Shown here piece after piece: positions 1 through 8,456 of a DNA stretch of 64,000 bases. Under the pieces are notes generated by a model, which saw only the letters and a list, made by a program, of their open reading frames with translations, searched no databases and was not told the origin of the DNA. The DNA comes from Candidatus Hydrogenedentota bacterium (GTDB lineage Bacteria > Hydrogenedentota > Hydrogenedentia > Hydrogenedentales > JAGMZX01). Made by a program: the position numbers and the translations under genes. The DNA lies in NCBI GenBank assembly GCA_029556545.1, contig JAKQEQ010000111.1:46913-110912 (forward strand). The letters run 5' to 3'. Position 1 is the first letter of the stretch. Each line of letters opens with the position of its first letter.

Positions 1-299
1 GAAATCGTGTTGCCGCCGGGCACATTCATGACGACGATGCCCTGTTGGGTCGCGGTGTTCTTATCAATGTTGTCGGTGCCCACGCCGGCGCGCCCGATGA
101 CCTTCAGGCGGCCCGGATTGATCAGCGCCTCCGCCGTCACCTTCGTGGCGCTGCGCACCACGAGCGCATCGTATTCCCCCACTATCGCCGCCAGTTCGCC
201 GGGCTTCTGCGGCGGCTTCACGTCCAATTCGAACCCGGCGGCCTTGAATACCTCAAGGCCCTCTTCGCTCAGACCATCCAGTGCGAGGACTTTGGGCAT
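1..299 (-). CDS. serA: D-3-phosphoglycerate dehydrogenase, N-terminal part (runs off the left edge)
   Basis: The first step of serine synthesis from 3-phosphoglycerate is the family reaction (cytoplasmic, NAD-dependent). Only the first 99 residues are in the window. The protein opens MPKVLALDGLSEEGLEVF and continues through ALVVRSATKVTAEAL and LKVIGRAGVGTDNID to VMNVPGGNT, the usual order of the 2-hydroxyacid dehydrogenase substrate domain and the GxGxDN(I/V)D turn before the NAD domain. The start is the ATG at 299-297, with GGGAG about 10 nt upstream on the minus strand. The catalytic Arg, Glu and His lie outside the window, so another 2-hydroxyacid dehydrogenase is possible, but the N-terminus is very SerA-like. 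Confidence 0.9.
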   Translation of the reverse strand, partial: MPKVLALDGLSEEGLEVFKAAGFELDVKPPQKPGELAAIVGEYDALVVRSATKVTAEALINPGRLKVIGRAGVGTDNIDKNTATQQGIVVMNVPGGNTI

Positions 300-737
300 T
301 TTTGATACTCCCTTCGACCCGCCTCCGCGGGCACGCTCCGCGCGACCGCGGGAATCCCATACCTCAAGTGTGCCCCGCGCCGGCGCCGCCGGCGGGAACG
401 GATCGCAGACTTCAGACCGCATATTGCGCTCTGCAAGGCGCACCCCCCACCGCACGGGTTCTAACCACATTTCACGCCGTCACGGGCACACTACATTGCG
501 TAATTCCCTTTGGGACTTCATGGTCCGGACCGGGAACGCAGCCCCACGGCGCTACAGAAAAACTATCCAGCGAGGGGAAATACAGGCTAGCAAAGATGGC
601 CGCGGGTTGTCAAACAGAGGACATATTTTCAGTTTGAACAGTCGGCGCGCCCCGTACAGCCCCGTGCGCCGCACCAAGGGCGCCTGAAACAAAGAATTTG
701 TTGAATTCAACGAAGTCTAAGCAAGACCCTTGCCTCT
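300..737. other. Intergenic region between divergent serA and pilT-like gene
   Basis: No convincing gene on either strand; open frames here are short and arginine/proline-rich with no family resemblance. It must hold the serA leader and promoter on the minus strand, but I see no good -35/-10 pair. A stretch around 493-536 can fold (GCG..TTCCC with GGGAACGC enclosing GGGAC/GTCC), which could be an RNA structure but matches no family I know. A 12-bp palindrome lies at 700-711. Confidence 0.5.
700..711. promoter_or_regulatory. 12-bp perfect palindrome upstream of the pilT-like promoter
   Basis: GTTGAATTCAAC is a perfect inverted repeat centred about 32 bp upstream of the -35 box at 738. Its position suits an activator site or a second operator. 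This is inference from symmetry and position only. Confidence 0.3.
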
Positions 738-766
738 TTGATTCCGCTGGGGACTCCGTGTATGAT
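738..766 (+). promoter_or_regulatory. sigma70-type promoter for the pilT-like gene
   Basis: TTGATT (738-743), a 17-bp spacer, then TATGAT (761-766). Five of six bases match the -10 consensus and four of six the -35. The expected transcript start is near 773, leaving a leader of about 86 nt before the ATG at 859. Confidence 0.6.
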
Positions 767-858
767 GAACGCGATGACCGTGGCCGCAATACGGGCGGGG
801 CGTTGTCGTACGCAAAGCGCCGGCCCGGAGAACGCTGGCCGCAAAGAGGGGGTCGTTT

Positions 859-2385
859 ATGAAAGAGGTAGTACTCGGTACGGGCCATCAGCAGAGCCTG
901 CGGGACGTCGTCGACTTGGTCGAGAAGCATCTCCGACAGACCGAGGGTATTCCGCGTGAGGTGATGGCGCGCACGGAGCGGGTGGAGCTGCGCGCGAGCC
1001 GGCCCGAGTTCGAGGGCGAGTTCGAGGAATACACACTGCGCCTTCGCGTCAGCGACCAACGAAAGCAGGCGATTCGCGAGGTCGTTAAGTCGTTGGGCGA
1101 CGCATGCGCGCTGGCGGAGCAGGACGGGGAGGTAACGCTTCGTTTTCCGCCGGAAGGGCAGACCGCGAACGACCACACGCGGGAAGCCATTGACACCGTC
1201 TCGAAGAGCCTGACGCTGCCCGAGGTCTGGCGGGTGGTGGGCGACCACTATCGCATCGACCGCATCAGCGTCGAACTGCTCTTTCAGGCGATGGTGAAAT
1301 ACCGGGCGAGCGACGTCCATCTATCTCCGGGGCATCCGCCGATCTTTCGGGTCGACAACGAAATACACCACTCGGAATTGCTCGGCCCGCTGTCCGCCCA
1401 GCAGATACGGGCGCTAATCAAGGAGATCGCGCCCGCGGAACATTGGGACGAGTTCGAAAGCCAGAAGCAAGCGAGTTTCAACTTTCATCAGGTCGGTCTC
1501 GGCTATTCGCGCGTGTCGGCGTTCATGAAGGCGGGCGCGCCGCATTGCACGTTCCGTTTTCTGCCCGAGGTCATCCCGAGTTTCGAGGAACTCAACATCC
1601 CCGAGGATGCCATGGTGCGGCTGGCGAGTCTGCAACGGGGACTCGTCCTGGTCACGGGCATGACCGGCAGCGGCAAATCGACCACCGCCGCGGCGCTGAT
1701 CGATTGGATTAACACGCACCGGTCGCTTCACATTTTGTCCATCGAGAACCCGGTCGAATACGTTCACACGGACAAAAAGTCGATCGTGTCCCAGCGCAGC
1801 CTCGGCACGGACGTCACCACGTTCTACGAGGCCGTCACCGGCGCGCTGCGCCATGACCCGGACGTGATCTTCATCGGCGAGATGCGGGACCCGGACACGA
1901 TCCGCGCGGCGATCAACGCGGCGGCGACGGGCCATCTCGTAGTCAGCACGTTGCACTCGAATACGGCCAGCGAGGTCGTGAACCGCATCATCAGCTTCTT
2001 CGACCCGATTGAGCGCGATTTGGTCCGGCTGCAACTGTACGATTCGATTCAATGCGTCATCTGCCAGCGGCTGATCCCGCGGATAGGCGGCGGGCGCATT
2101 CCGGTGCTCGAATTGCTGTTCAAGGATATCAAGCCGATATCGGACGGCATTAAGCTGGGGAACACGGACCTGATCCGCATCGGCATGCAGCAGGCCGTGA
2201 CGCATTCCTTCGTGTTCGAGAAATATGCGTATAACCTATACAAGCAGGGGAAGATTACGCTTGAGCAGGCCCGAGAGGCCGTGACCGACGTCTCGATCTT
2301 CGATCAACTCCATATGGGCACCTATTCCGTGCCTCGCCTGGACACCATCAAATACGGAGGTGTCCACGAGGCCTTCAAGATCTGA
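859..2385 (+). CDS. PilT/PilU-type pilus retraction ATPase with an N-terminal extension
   Basis: Hexameric secretion ATPase expected to drive type IV pilus disassembly at the inner membrane. Residues 1-145 form an extra domain rich in charged helices with no match I recognise. The PilT core starts near 148 (ASDVHLSPG). Walker A is GMTGSGKS (267-274), the Asp-box segment is IENPVEYV (295-302), Walker B is DVIFIGEMRD (335-344) and the His box HLVVSTLHSN (359-368). The usual C-terminal AIRNLIRE-type motif is replaced by TDLIRIGMQQ and a long divergent tail, so it may be a PilT paralogue. The start is the ATG with AAAGAGGGGG upstream. At 508 residues it is well above the usual 340-370. It stands alone; other pilus-type genes here are at 14929-18331 and 20502. 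Confidence 0.85.
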   Translation: MKEVVLGTGHQQSLRDVVDLVEKHLRQTEGIPREVMARTERVELRASRPEFEGEFEEYTLRLRVSDQRKQAIREVVKSLGDACALAEQDGEVTLRFPPEGQTANDHTREAIDTVSKSLTLPEVWRVVGDHYRIDRISVELLFQAMVKYRASDVHLSPGHPPIFRVDNEIHHSELLGPLSAQQIRALIKEIAPAEHWDEFESQKQASFNFHQVGLGYSRVSAFMKAGAPHCTFRFLPEVIPSFEELNIPEDAMVRLASLQRGLVLVTGMTGSGKSTTAAALIDWINTHRSLHILSIENPVEYVHTDKKSIVSQRSLGTDVTTFYEAVTGALRHDPDVIFIGEMRDPDTIRAAINAAATGHLVVSTLHSNTASEVVNRIISFFDPIERDLVRLQLYDSIQCVICQRLIPRIGGGRIPVLELLFKDIKPISDGIKLGNTDLIRIGMQQAVTHSFVFEKYAYNLYKQGKITLEQAREAVTDVSIFDQLHMGTYSVPRLDTIKYGGVHEAFKI

Positions 2386-2535
2386 CACGCTCAACCGGAA
2401 AGCCCGGCAATCAGGTGCTCGGAAACAGTGAGGGGCGTCTCCCCCCAAATGACGGCGCGGCGCCCGGACGGCAGAGCACATTGCTCGAACAATCACGGAA
2501 AAACCTTGGCTTTTCAGATTCCCCGCCGAAAATTC

Positions 2536-2564
2536 TTGACAATTCGCGCGAATCCTACTACCAT
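2536..2564 (+). promoter_or_regulatory. sigma70-type promoter for the BACON-repeat protein gene
   Basis: TTGACA (2536-2541, perfect -35), 17-bp spacer, TACCAT (2559-2564). The transcript would start near 2571 and give an 85-nt leader. Confidence 0.6.
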
Positions 2565-2655
2565 GAAACATGCGGTAATGCCGCAGTGCACAGGGTATCG
2601 CAAGTCTTGACCCGCGTCGCGTTTTTCGGGCGACCGGGCAGGGAGGAAGATGATT

Positions 2656-5376
2656 ATGCGCCGTGTTCGTGCAGGCTGTGTAACGACAAAGGGGGGCTGG
2701 ACGCCAGCTGCGGTGTTCGTCGTTCTATTGACTGTGGCATTGCCCGCGTGGACGGATGTGGCACACGGACCCGCTCTGGCGGCCGCGCAGGTGTTTTTCC
2801 GGGCCGCCCAGGTCGAACAGGAGGGTGAACTGCCGTGCGTGCCGGTGCTCTGCATGACTCCCGTCAAGTTCGACGTCGGGTGGGAATCCGGGACTGTCCG
2901 CTTCTTTGTGACGAATTGCGAATGCGACGTGCTTGAGTGGACGGCGGCGTCGGCGTGCAGTTGGGCCCAGGTGTCGCCGGAGAGCGGCACGCTGGCGGCG
3001 CTCGAAACCGCGACCGTGGTGATCACGTACACGTACAACGATAGTTGCGACACGCGCTCGTGCGATATTGGGGTTGTGGCGCCCGGGGCGATCGGCAGTC
3101 CCGGCGGCATACGGCTGAACCAAGGCAAGCGAACTACGCCGGACATGTGCGTGGCGCCGACCGTGCGGAATGTGTGGGCGAATGCGGGCACGGTGGGATT
3201 TGAGATATGGAACTGGAGTTGCGTCGATGTGAATTGGGGCACCTCCAAGGACGTCGCATGGGTTACGAATATCACGCCGGCAAGCGGCACCCTCCGGCGG
3301 GACGAACGTGTCCTGGTCGAGGCCAGCGTTTCGCCTAACCCCAGTTGCGATCCCCGCACGGGGCGTATCTATTTCACCGCGCCGGGCCAGACAAAAGAGA
3401 AGTACGGGACTATCAATCAGGCCGGCAGCACAAGATCGTTTCTTGACGTGAGCACGACGTTATTGTCGGCGCCGGCGACGTTCGGCGTTACGACGTTCCA
3501 GGTGTCCAATACGGCTTGCGGAACTGTGGAATGGGCGGCTGCAACTACGTGCTCTTGGGTGCTGGGGCTGAGCCCGGAAAGCGGCACGCTTGGCGCCAAT
3601 GAAAGCGCCTCGGTAAGCGTGGTCCACCTCGCCAATACCGTCTGCAGCAGACGCCAATGCGATATTCGAGTGACGGCGCCCGAAGTGGATGGTTCGCCTC
3701 GGACCATTCGGCTTTCCCAGGAGGAAGGCGGTTCGCCTGTCCTCAGCGTAACGCCTTCGACGCTGAACGTAGGCAGCGCGAGCGGTTGGACCTCCTTCGC
3801 AGTGAAGAACTCAGGGTGTTCGAATATGGTCTGGGCGGCCAGTCACGCTTGCGGCTGGCTGACCTCCATTTCGCCGAGCAGCGGCCAACTCGGCGCGAAA
3901 GAGACGGCGACGATTACCGTGTTGTACGCGGCCAACAGCGGGGACGCTTCGCGTACCTGCCCGATCCTGATCGATGCGCCGGGCGCCGGCGGACCGAAGA
4001 CGCTGAATCTGGTGCAGGCGTCCCTTGCCAGTCCGGTCCTGTCCGTGGCGCCGCTCGAGCACGGCGTCGAAGCCGACGCGGGGACGTTTGCCTTCACGGT
4101 GACAAATTCGGGCGCGGGCACGCTGAACTGGTCCGCGCAACAACAATGCAGTTGGATTACGAGCGTTTCCCCCTCTGCGGGGAGTCTCGCCGCGGGCCAG
4201 AGCACGACGGTTATGGCCAGTTACGGCGCGAACGCGAACGCAACGTCGCGGGCCTGTACGGTCGCCGTCGCCGCGTCCGGCGCCGTGGGAAGCCCGCAGA
4301 CGGTTTCGGTGACGCAGGCGGGTCAAAGCGGCCAGCCCGTGTTGTCGGTGGCGCCGAACGCGCGCACGGTAAGCGATAAGGCGGGATCGACGTCGTTCAC
4401 GGTCACCAACACGGGAAGCGCACCCATGAGCTGGGGCGCGAGCACGGACTGCGGCTGGATAACCGGTATCTCGCCGACAAGCGGCACACTGGCCGCGGGA
4501 CAAAGCACCCTCGTCAGTGTCGCATACGCGGCGAATCCGCAGAGTGGATCGCGTAATTGCTCGATCCTTGTGACCGCGCCCGACGCCGCGGACGGCGCGA
4601 AGACCTTCACGGTGGCCCAGGCGGCAAACAGCGATCCCGTGCTGCAGGTCAGCGGCATTGCGTCCATCGTCGATGCCAAGGCGGGCGTGGCGATGTTCAC
4701 GGTCGCCAATGCGGGCGGCGGCTCGATGAGCTGGTCGGCGAACGCCGCGTGCTCGTGGATCACGAGCCTCGCCCCGACGAGCGGGACCTTGGCCGCGGGA
4801 CAGGGCATCACCGTCGTATTGAATTACGCGAGCAACCTCGACGGCCCGCCGCGAAGCTGTAATATAACAGTAAACGCGCCGGGCGCCGTGAACAGTCCGC
4901 AGACAATCGGCCTCAGCCAAGCGGGCGATGAAACACCGGCGCTCGCGGTGTCGTCCGCGACCCTTGCGGCCGAGGCCGACGCCGGTTCGGCCACGTTCAA
5001 CGTGATGAACGCCGGCAACGGGCCGTTGAACTGGTCGCTTGCGTGGGAATGCGACTGGGTATCGAGCGTCGCGCCCACGGGAGGCGCGCTGGCCGCCGGG
5101 GCCAACGCGACCGTGACGGTCACGTTCGACGAGAACACCGGCGCGGATGAGCGCGCGTGCGTGATCACGGTTACGGCGCCGGGCGTGGACGGCAGCCCAC
5201 AAACCGTGACGTTGAATCAGGCGGGAGTCGAGACGGCTCCACCGCCGTGCTGCGGCCTGTGTCCCCTGTTCAAGGATGACTGGAAGTCGTCGCTGCCGAA
5301 GCAACTTGGCGACCTGTTCCTCCTGGGCGCCAGCTTCATGATCGTGCTTGCGCTGGCGAAAATGCGGCGGCCATAG
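2656..5376 (+). CDS. Secreted or surface protein with eight BACON-like Ig-fold repeats and a C-terminal membrane anchor
   Basis: Probably an envelope-anchored adhesion or scaffold protein; no enzymatic motif is visible. After an N-terminal signal segment (hydrophobic core VFVVLLTVALPAW) come eight tandem repeats of about 97-100 residues. Each carries the pattern F-x-V-x-N-x-G, a W-x-A-x-x-x-C-x-W core, P-x-(S/T)-G-x-L-A-A-x-x-x, R-x-C-x-I-x-V-x-A-P and a closing Q-A-G. Two cysteines per repeat are kept in most units, suggesting a disulphide in each. Repeats 5-8 are the most alike; repeats 1-3 have drifted. The end has a PPPCCGLCP patch, then a hydrophobic helix (LFLLGASFMIVLALA) and KMRRP, a single-pass anchor with a basic stop. 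ATG 2656 sits 9 nt after GGAGG; ATG 2650 is only 3 nt after it. BACON assignment rests on the repeat pattern. Confidence 0.75.
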   Translation: MRRVRAGCVTTKGGWTPAAVFVVLLTVALPAWTDVAHGPALAAAQVFFRAAQVEQEGELPCVPVLCMTPVKFDVGWESGTVRFFVTNCECDVLEWTAASACSWAQVSPESGTLAALETATVVITYTYNDSCDTRSCDIGVVAPGAIGSPGGIRLNQGKRTTPDMCVAPTVRNVWANAGTVGFEIWNWSCVDVNWGTSKDVAWVTNITPASGTLRRDERVLVEASVSPNPSCDPRTGRIYFTAPGQTKEKYGTINQAGSTRSFLDVSTTLLSAPATFGVTTFQVSNTACGTVEWAAATTCSWVLGLSPESGTLGANESASVSVVHLANTVCSRRQCDIRVTAPEVDGSPRTIRLSQEEGGSPVLSVTPSTLNVGSASGWTSFAVKNSGCSNMVWAASHACGWLTSISPSSGQLGAKETATITVLYAANSGDASRTCPILIDAPGAGGPKTLNLVQASLASPVLSVAPLEHGVEADAGTFAFTVTNSGAGTLNWSAQQQCSWITSVSPSAGSLAAGQSTTVMASYGANANATSRACTVAVAASGAVGSPQTVSVTQAGQSGQPVLSVAPNARTVSDKAGSTSFTVTNTGSAPMSWGASTDCGWITGISPTSGTLAAGQSTLVSVAYAANPQSGSRNCSILVTAPDAADGAKTFTVAQAANSDPVLQVSGIASIVDAKAGVAMFTVANAGGGSMSWSANAACSWITSLAPTSGTLAAGQGITVVLNYASNLDGPPRSCNITVNAPGAVNSPQTIGLSQAGDETPALAVSSATLAAEADAGSATFNVMNAGNGPLNWSLAWECDWVSSVAPTGGALAAGANATVTVTFDENTGADERACVITVTAPGVDGSPQTVTLNQAGVETAPPPCCGLCPLFKDDWKSSLPKQLGDLFLLGASFMIVLALAKMRRP

Positions 5377-5436
5377 CGGACGGCGACTGCGGATGCCGCT
5401 GACAACGGCGTCTTGGCCGGTTGTGCACGTTCTTCA

Positions 5437-5465
5437 TTGATTGGCCGCGTCGGTCCACGTATACT
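5437..5465 (+). promoter_or_regulatory. sigma70-type promoter for bioY
   Basis: TTGATT (5437-5442), 17-bp spacer, TATACT (5460-5465). The expected transcript start (about 5472) is only 2 nt before the bioY ATG at 5474, implying a leaderless or nearly leaderless mRNA. Confidence 0.6.
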
Positions 5466-5473
5466 TCGCGGCC

Positions 5474-5986
5474 ATGGAAACGATCCTCGCCAGATACGAC
5501 GCGATTGAACCGGTGCGGACGCGGTCGAGCGCGGCGCTCGACGTGCTCGCGGTGGCGGGACTGATGGCCGTCGCCGCGCAGGCGCGCCTGCCCCTGCCCT
5601 TCTCGCCGGTGCCCGTTACACTGCAAACGTTCGTAGCCCTGACCGCCGCCTTTCTTGTAGGGCGGCATCGCGCGGCGGCGGGCATCGCGCTCTATCTCAC
5701 GCTCGGCGTCGCCGGTACACCCCTCTTCGCGGCGCACTCGATGGCGACCGTCGGATACCTCGCGGCGTTTGTGCTGGCCCCCTACATCGTGACGCGCTTC
5801 CGCGCGCCCCTCGCGGGCATGATCGCGGCGTCACTGTGTGTCTACATCTTGGGCGCGACGTGGCTTGTGCTTTTCCTCGGCATGGCGCCGCTCCACGCGT
5901 GCGCCGTGGGCGTGCTGCCCTTCCTCCCCGGCGACGCGCTGAAGGTAATCGCCGCCGTCAAAGTGGCGGACTTGGCGCGGTCGTAA
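5474..5986 (+). CDS. bioY: BioY biotin transporter (ECF substrate-binding S component)
   Basis: Integral membrane S component that binds biotin and works alone or with the EcfA/EcfT energy-coupling module. The 170-residue product has the family hallmarks: a hydrophobic start (LDVLAVAGLMAVAAQARLPLP), the FSPVPVTLQTF segment near residue 45 and GIALYLTLGVAGTPLFA, then further membrane helices, ending DALKVIAAVKVADLARS, which matches the typical BioY end (LPGDxxK). No ecfA or ecfT genes are nearby. The ATG at 5474 is preferred over an in-frame TTG at 5441 because the TTG lies inside the promoter and overlaps the -35 box. No Shine-Dalgarno sequence precedes 5474. Confidence 0.9.
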   Translation: METILARYDAIEPVRTRSSAALDVLAVAGLMAVAAQARLPLPFSPVPVTLQTFVALTAAFLVGRHRAAAGIALYLTLGVAGTPLFAAHSMATVGYLAAFVLAPYIVTRFRAPLAGMIAASLCVYILGATWLVLFLGMAPLHACAVGVLPFLPGDALKVIAAVKVADLARS

Positions 5987-6003
5987 GCGCCGGACCGCGC
6001 GAA

Positions 6004-8217
6004 CTACGGCCGCGTGCGCGGTGTGCCTTCGAGGAACTCCCGACGCGCCGCCATATGCGCGAGCGCGCGCGCCACGTGCGCGGGACTCGAGAAGATGTAG
6101 CAGCCCAGCCGCTCGAACTCGCGAATCACGACGTTCGGAATCTCGCCGTAGGCCAGCAGGACCGAATCGGACGCAATCAGCAGCGGTTTCCTGTAGGTTT
6201 CGATGAATCCTGCGATCCGCCGCGCTTCCTCGACTTCAATGTTCGCGCCGAATTCCGTCATCTTGTCGAGCCCGTGCTCGCGGGCGCGCTTCGAGAGCGC
6301 GTAGCGCGACAATGCGCTCGCGATGTAGCCCACGCCGAGCAGGAGCACCGCATCCACGTCCGGGTGTTTGATCACGGCCTCGACCGTGCGCGACAGCGCG
6401 CTCAGGTCGTTGCTGGCCACGAGGTCGATCGGATTGTTCCGGCTCCACCATGACGGCAGGATGTCGTCCAACTCGCGCATCACGGATTCCGGCAGCGGCA
6501 TGACGTCGAGGCCCGCCTCGGCGCAGGCGTCCGCCGCGATCACGCCCCAACCGCCGCCCTGGGACACGATCACGACGCGCCGCCCCTTCGGCAGCGGCTG
6601 ATGGAGGAAGATGCCCGCCACCTCCATCGCCTCGTAGATGTCGTCCACGATCGCCGCGCCGGCCTGGCGGCACATGGCGCGAAAGAGCTTCACCTCGGAC
6701 GCGAGCGACCCGGTGTGCGACTGCGCGGCCTTGAGTCCCGCGTCGCTGCGGCCGCCCTTCACCACGATGACGGGCTTGCGCGCGGCGGTGCGCCTTAGCG
6801 CCTCCTGGAGCCGCCGCCCGTCGCGCGTGCCCTCGATATACGAGATGAGCGAAGCAGTCTTCTCGTCTTCGGCGAAGAACGCGAGATAGTCCTCGGTGCG
6901 CGTGGCGGCCTCGTTGCCCGTGCTGATGAAGCGCCCGATGCCCACCTGGTGCAACGCCGCCCAACTCAGCACCGTGCTGCCCACGTTGCCGCTCTGCGAA
7001 ACGATGGACAGCCCGCCCGGATCGGGGTAGCGCGCGATCATGCCGCAATACAGCCGGTGCGGCGTCGTGCTCACGACACCCGCGCAGTTCGGCCCGATCA
7101 CCAGCACGCCCGTTTCCTCGGCCAGACGCGCCAGCGCCTGCTCCGCCGCGCGCGTTTCCGCGTCGTCCACTTCGCCAAAGCCCGCCGTGATCACGATCAC
7201 CGTCGGCACGCCGCGCGCCGCGCATTGCTGGACGCAGTCGAGCACCCCGGGCGGCGGCACGACGACGACCGCCACGTCCGGCGTCTCGGGGAGCGCCTCG
7301 ATGCTCGGGAAGCACGGCACGCCCAGAATCTCGCGATGGCGCGGATGCACGCCGTAGAGCCGCCCCCGATAATCGCCTTCGAGCGTGTTGTAGAGGATGC
7401 GGAACCCCCACTTCCCCGGCGTGTCCGTCGCGCCGATGATCGCCACGCTTTCCGGCTCGAACAGGGCATGGAACCGCCGCATGCGGTCCGGGATTTCAAT
7501 CGGCGCCGACGGGGGAGGCGTCTCCGGCGCCAGGGTGACCAACGCATCCACGGCCACTGGCAAGCCGTCCTCGATGATGAGCGGATTGATGTCCACTTGC
7601 GCGATTTCCGGGTGCTCGACGATCAACGCGCCGACGCGCCGCAACACCCCGGCCAGCGCCGTCGTGTCGGCGGCGGGTTCGCCGCGGAACGGACCGAGCA
7701 GTTTCGCGCCCCGCACTTCCCCGAGCATCTCGAGGGCGTCGCGATCGTCGAGCGGCGCGAGGCGGAACGCCACGTCGCCGAACGCCTCGACGGCGATCCC
7801 GCCCATCCCGAACATGACGCACGGACCGAATATCGGGTCGCGCAGACCGCCGACAATCACCTCGCGACCGCCGCGCGCCATGCGCTGCACCAGGAAGCCG
7901 TCGATTGCTTCGTCGCCCAGCGCCGCCTGCATCCGCGCGACGGCGTCGCCGACGCTATCGGCGTCGCGCAAGTTCAAATGCACGAGCCCGCGATCCGTCT
8001 TGTGCTGTAGCGCGCGCCCGCACGCCTTCACCGCCACAGGAAACCCGATTCGTTCGGCGGCGGCGACCGCCGCTGCGGCGTCCGCGCACAACGCCTCATC
8101 CACCACGGGCACGTCATAGGCCCGCAACAGCCGCTTCGATTCATATTCTGAGAGCGCGCGATGCTCCGAGGCCAACGCCTCCTCCAACAGCGCGTGCGCA
8201 CCGTCGCGTTCCGTCAT
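6004..8217 (-). CDS. Fused ADP-forming acyl-CoA synthetase (acetate-CoA ligase, NDP-forming type), ATP-grasp domain first
   Basis: Family reaction: acyl-CoA + ADP + phosphate to acid + CoA + ATP, in the cytoplasm. Of 737 residues, about 1-230 are the ATP-grasp (beta) domain (SEYESKRLLRAYDVPV, GFPVAVKACGRALQHKTD, FGMGGIAVEAFGDVAFRLAPL, VDINPLII). From about 252 the CoA-binding (alpha) domain follows (SVAIIGATDTPGKWG, VIGPNCAGV, SIVSQSGNVGS), with the conserved phospho-histidine at H501 in SHTGSLAS and a ligase-CoA domain to the end. Fused enzymes such as Pat usually run alpha-beta; this one is beta-alpha. There is no GNAT acetyltransferase domain. The ATG at 8217 has GGGAG about 10 nt upstream. 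It is transcribed convergently towards bioY. Confidence 0.85.
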   Translation of the reverse strand: MTERDGAHALLEEALASEHRALSEYESKRLLRAYDVPVVDEALCADAAAAVAAAERIGFPVAVKACGRALQHKTDRGLVHLNLRDADSVGDAVARMQAALGDEAIDGFLVQRMARGGREVIVGGLRDPIFGPCVMFGMGGIAVEAFGDVAFRLAPLDDRDALEMLGEVRGAKLLGPFRGEPAADTTALAGVLRRVGALIVEHPEIAQVDINPLIIEDGLPVAVDALVTLAPETPPPSAPIEIPDRMRRFHALFEPESVAIIGATDTPGKWGFRILYNTLEGDYRGRLYGVHPRHREILGVPCFPSIEALPETPDVAVVVVPPPGVLDCVQQCAARGVPTVIVITAGFGEVDDAETRAAEQALARLAEETGVLVIGPNCAGVVSTTPHRLYCGMIARYPDPGGLSIVSQSGNVGSTVLSWAALHQVGIGRFISTGNEAATRTEDYLAFFAEDEKTASLISYIEGTRDGRRLQEALRRTAARKPVIVVKGGRSDAGLKAAQSHTGSLASEVKLFRAMCRQAGAAIVDDIYEAMEVAGIFLHQPLPKGRRVVIVSQGGGWGVIAADACAEAGLDVMPLPESVMRELDDILPSWWSRNNPIDLVASNDLSALSRTVEAVIKHPDVDAVLLLGVGYIASALSRYALSKRAREHGLDKMTEFGANIEVEEARRIAGFIETYRKPLLIASDSVLLAYGEIPNVVIREFERLGCYIFSSPAHVARALAHMAARREFLEGTPRTRP

Positions 8218-8396
8218 GACAAAGAACTCCCTGTGCAGGCTTGATTGTTTCCAAGGGGCGATTCGCGAAGAGTGACGCGACAAGATACCCGCGACCCCGT
8301 GGACCGGCGCACATAGTAGCACATTCGCCCATGACCACGGGCAATCCGCTGCCCGGCCCCGAAAGGACGGAAGGGACGGCAAGGCCAAGGACGGGT

Positions 8397-8448
8397 GGGG
8401 ACTGGCACAAGCGAGTCCGCCGCAGGCGGACGAGACGTGCCTGTCCCC
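8397..8448. repeat. Long intergenic hairpin just after the 10784-8457 gene
   Basis: GGGGACTGGCAC (8397-8408) pairs with GTGCCTGTCCCC (8437-8448) with a single T-T mismatch, and encloses a second perfect stem GTCCGCC/GGCGGAC (8415-8421, 8425-8431). It begins 8 bp beyond the stop codon at 8457-8459 of the minus-strand operon. It may act as a 3' end or be a dispersed repeat; there is no T-run. Confidence 0.6.
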
Positions 8449-8456
8449 GATCCCCG

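Noticed and set aside
480-545. Possible signal recognition particle RNA, because GGTCCGG and a following GCAGCC appear
   Set aside because: The invariant GGAA tetraloop with flanking AGGTCC/GGAAGCAG is not present, and the surrounding pairing does not extend into the SRP helix.
3811-5304. A 497-residue open frame on the minus strand inside the BACON-repeat gene
   Set aside because: Arginine-rich translation, exact antisense of a repeat-containing gene with clear protein pattern; a product of high GC third positions.
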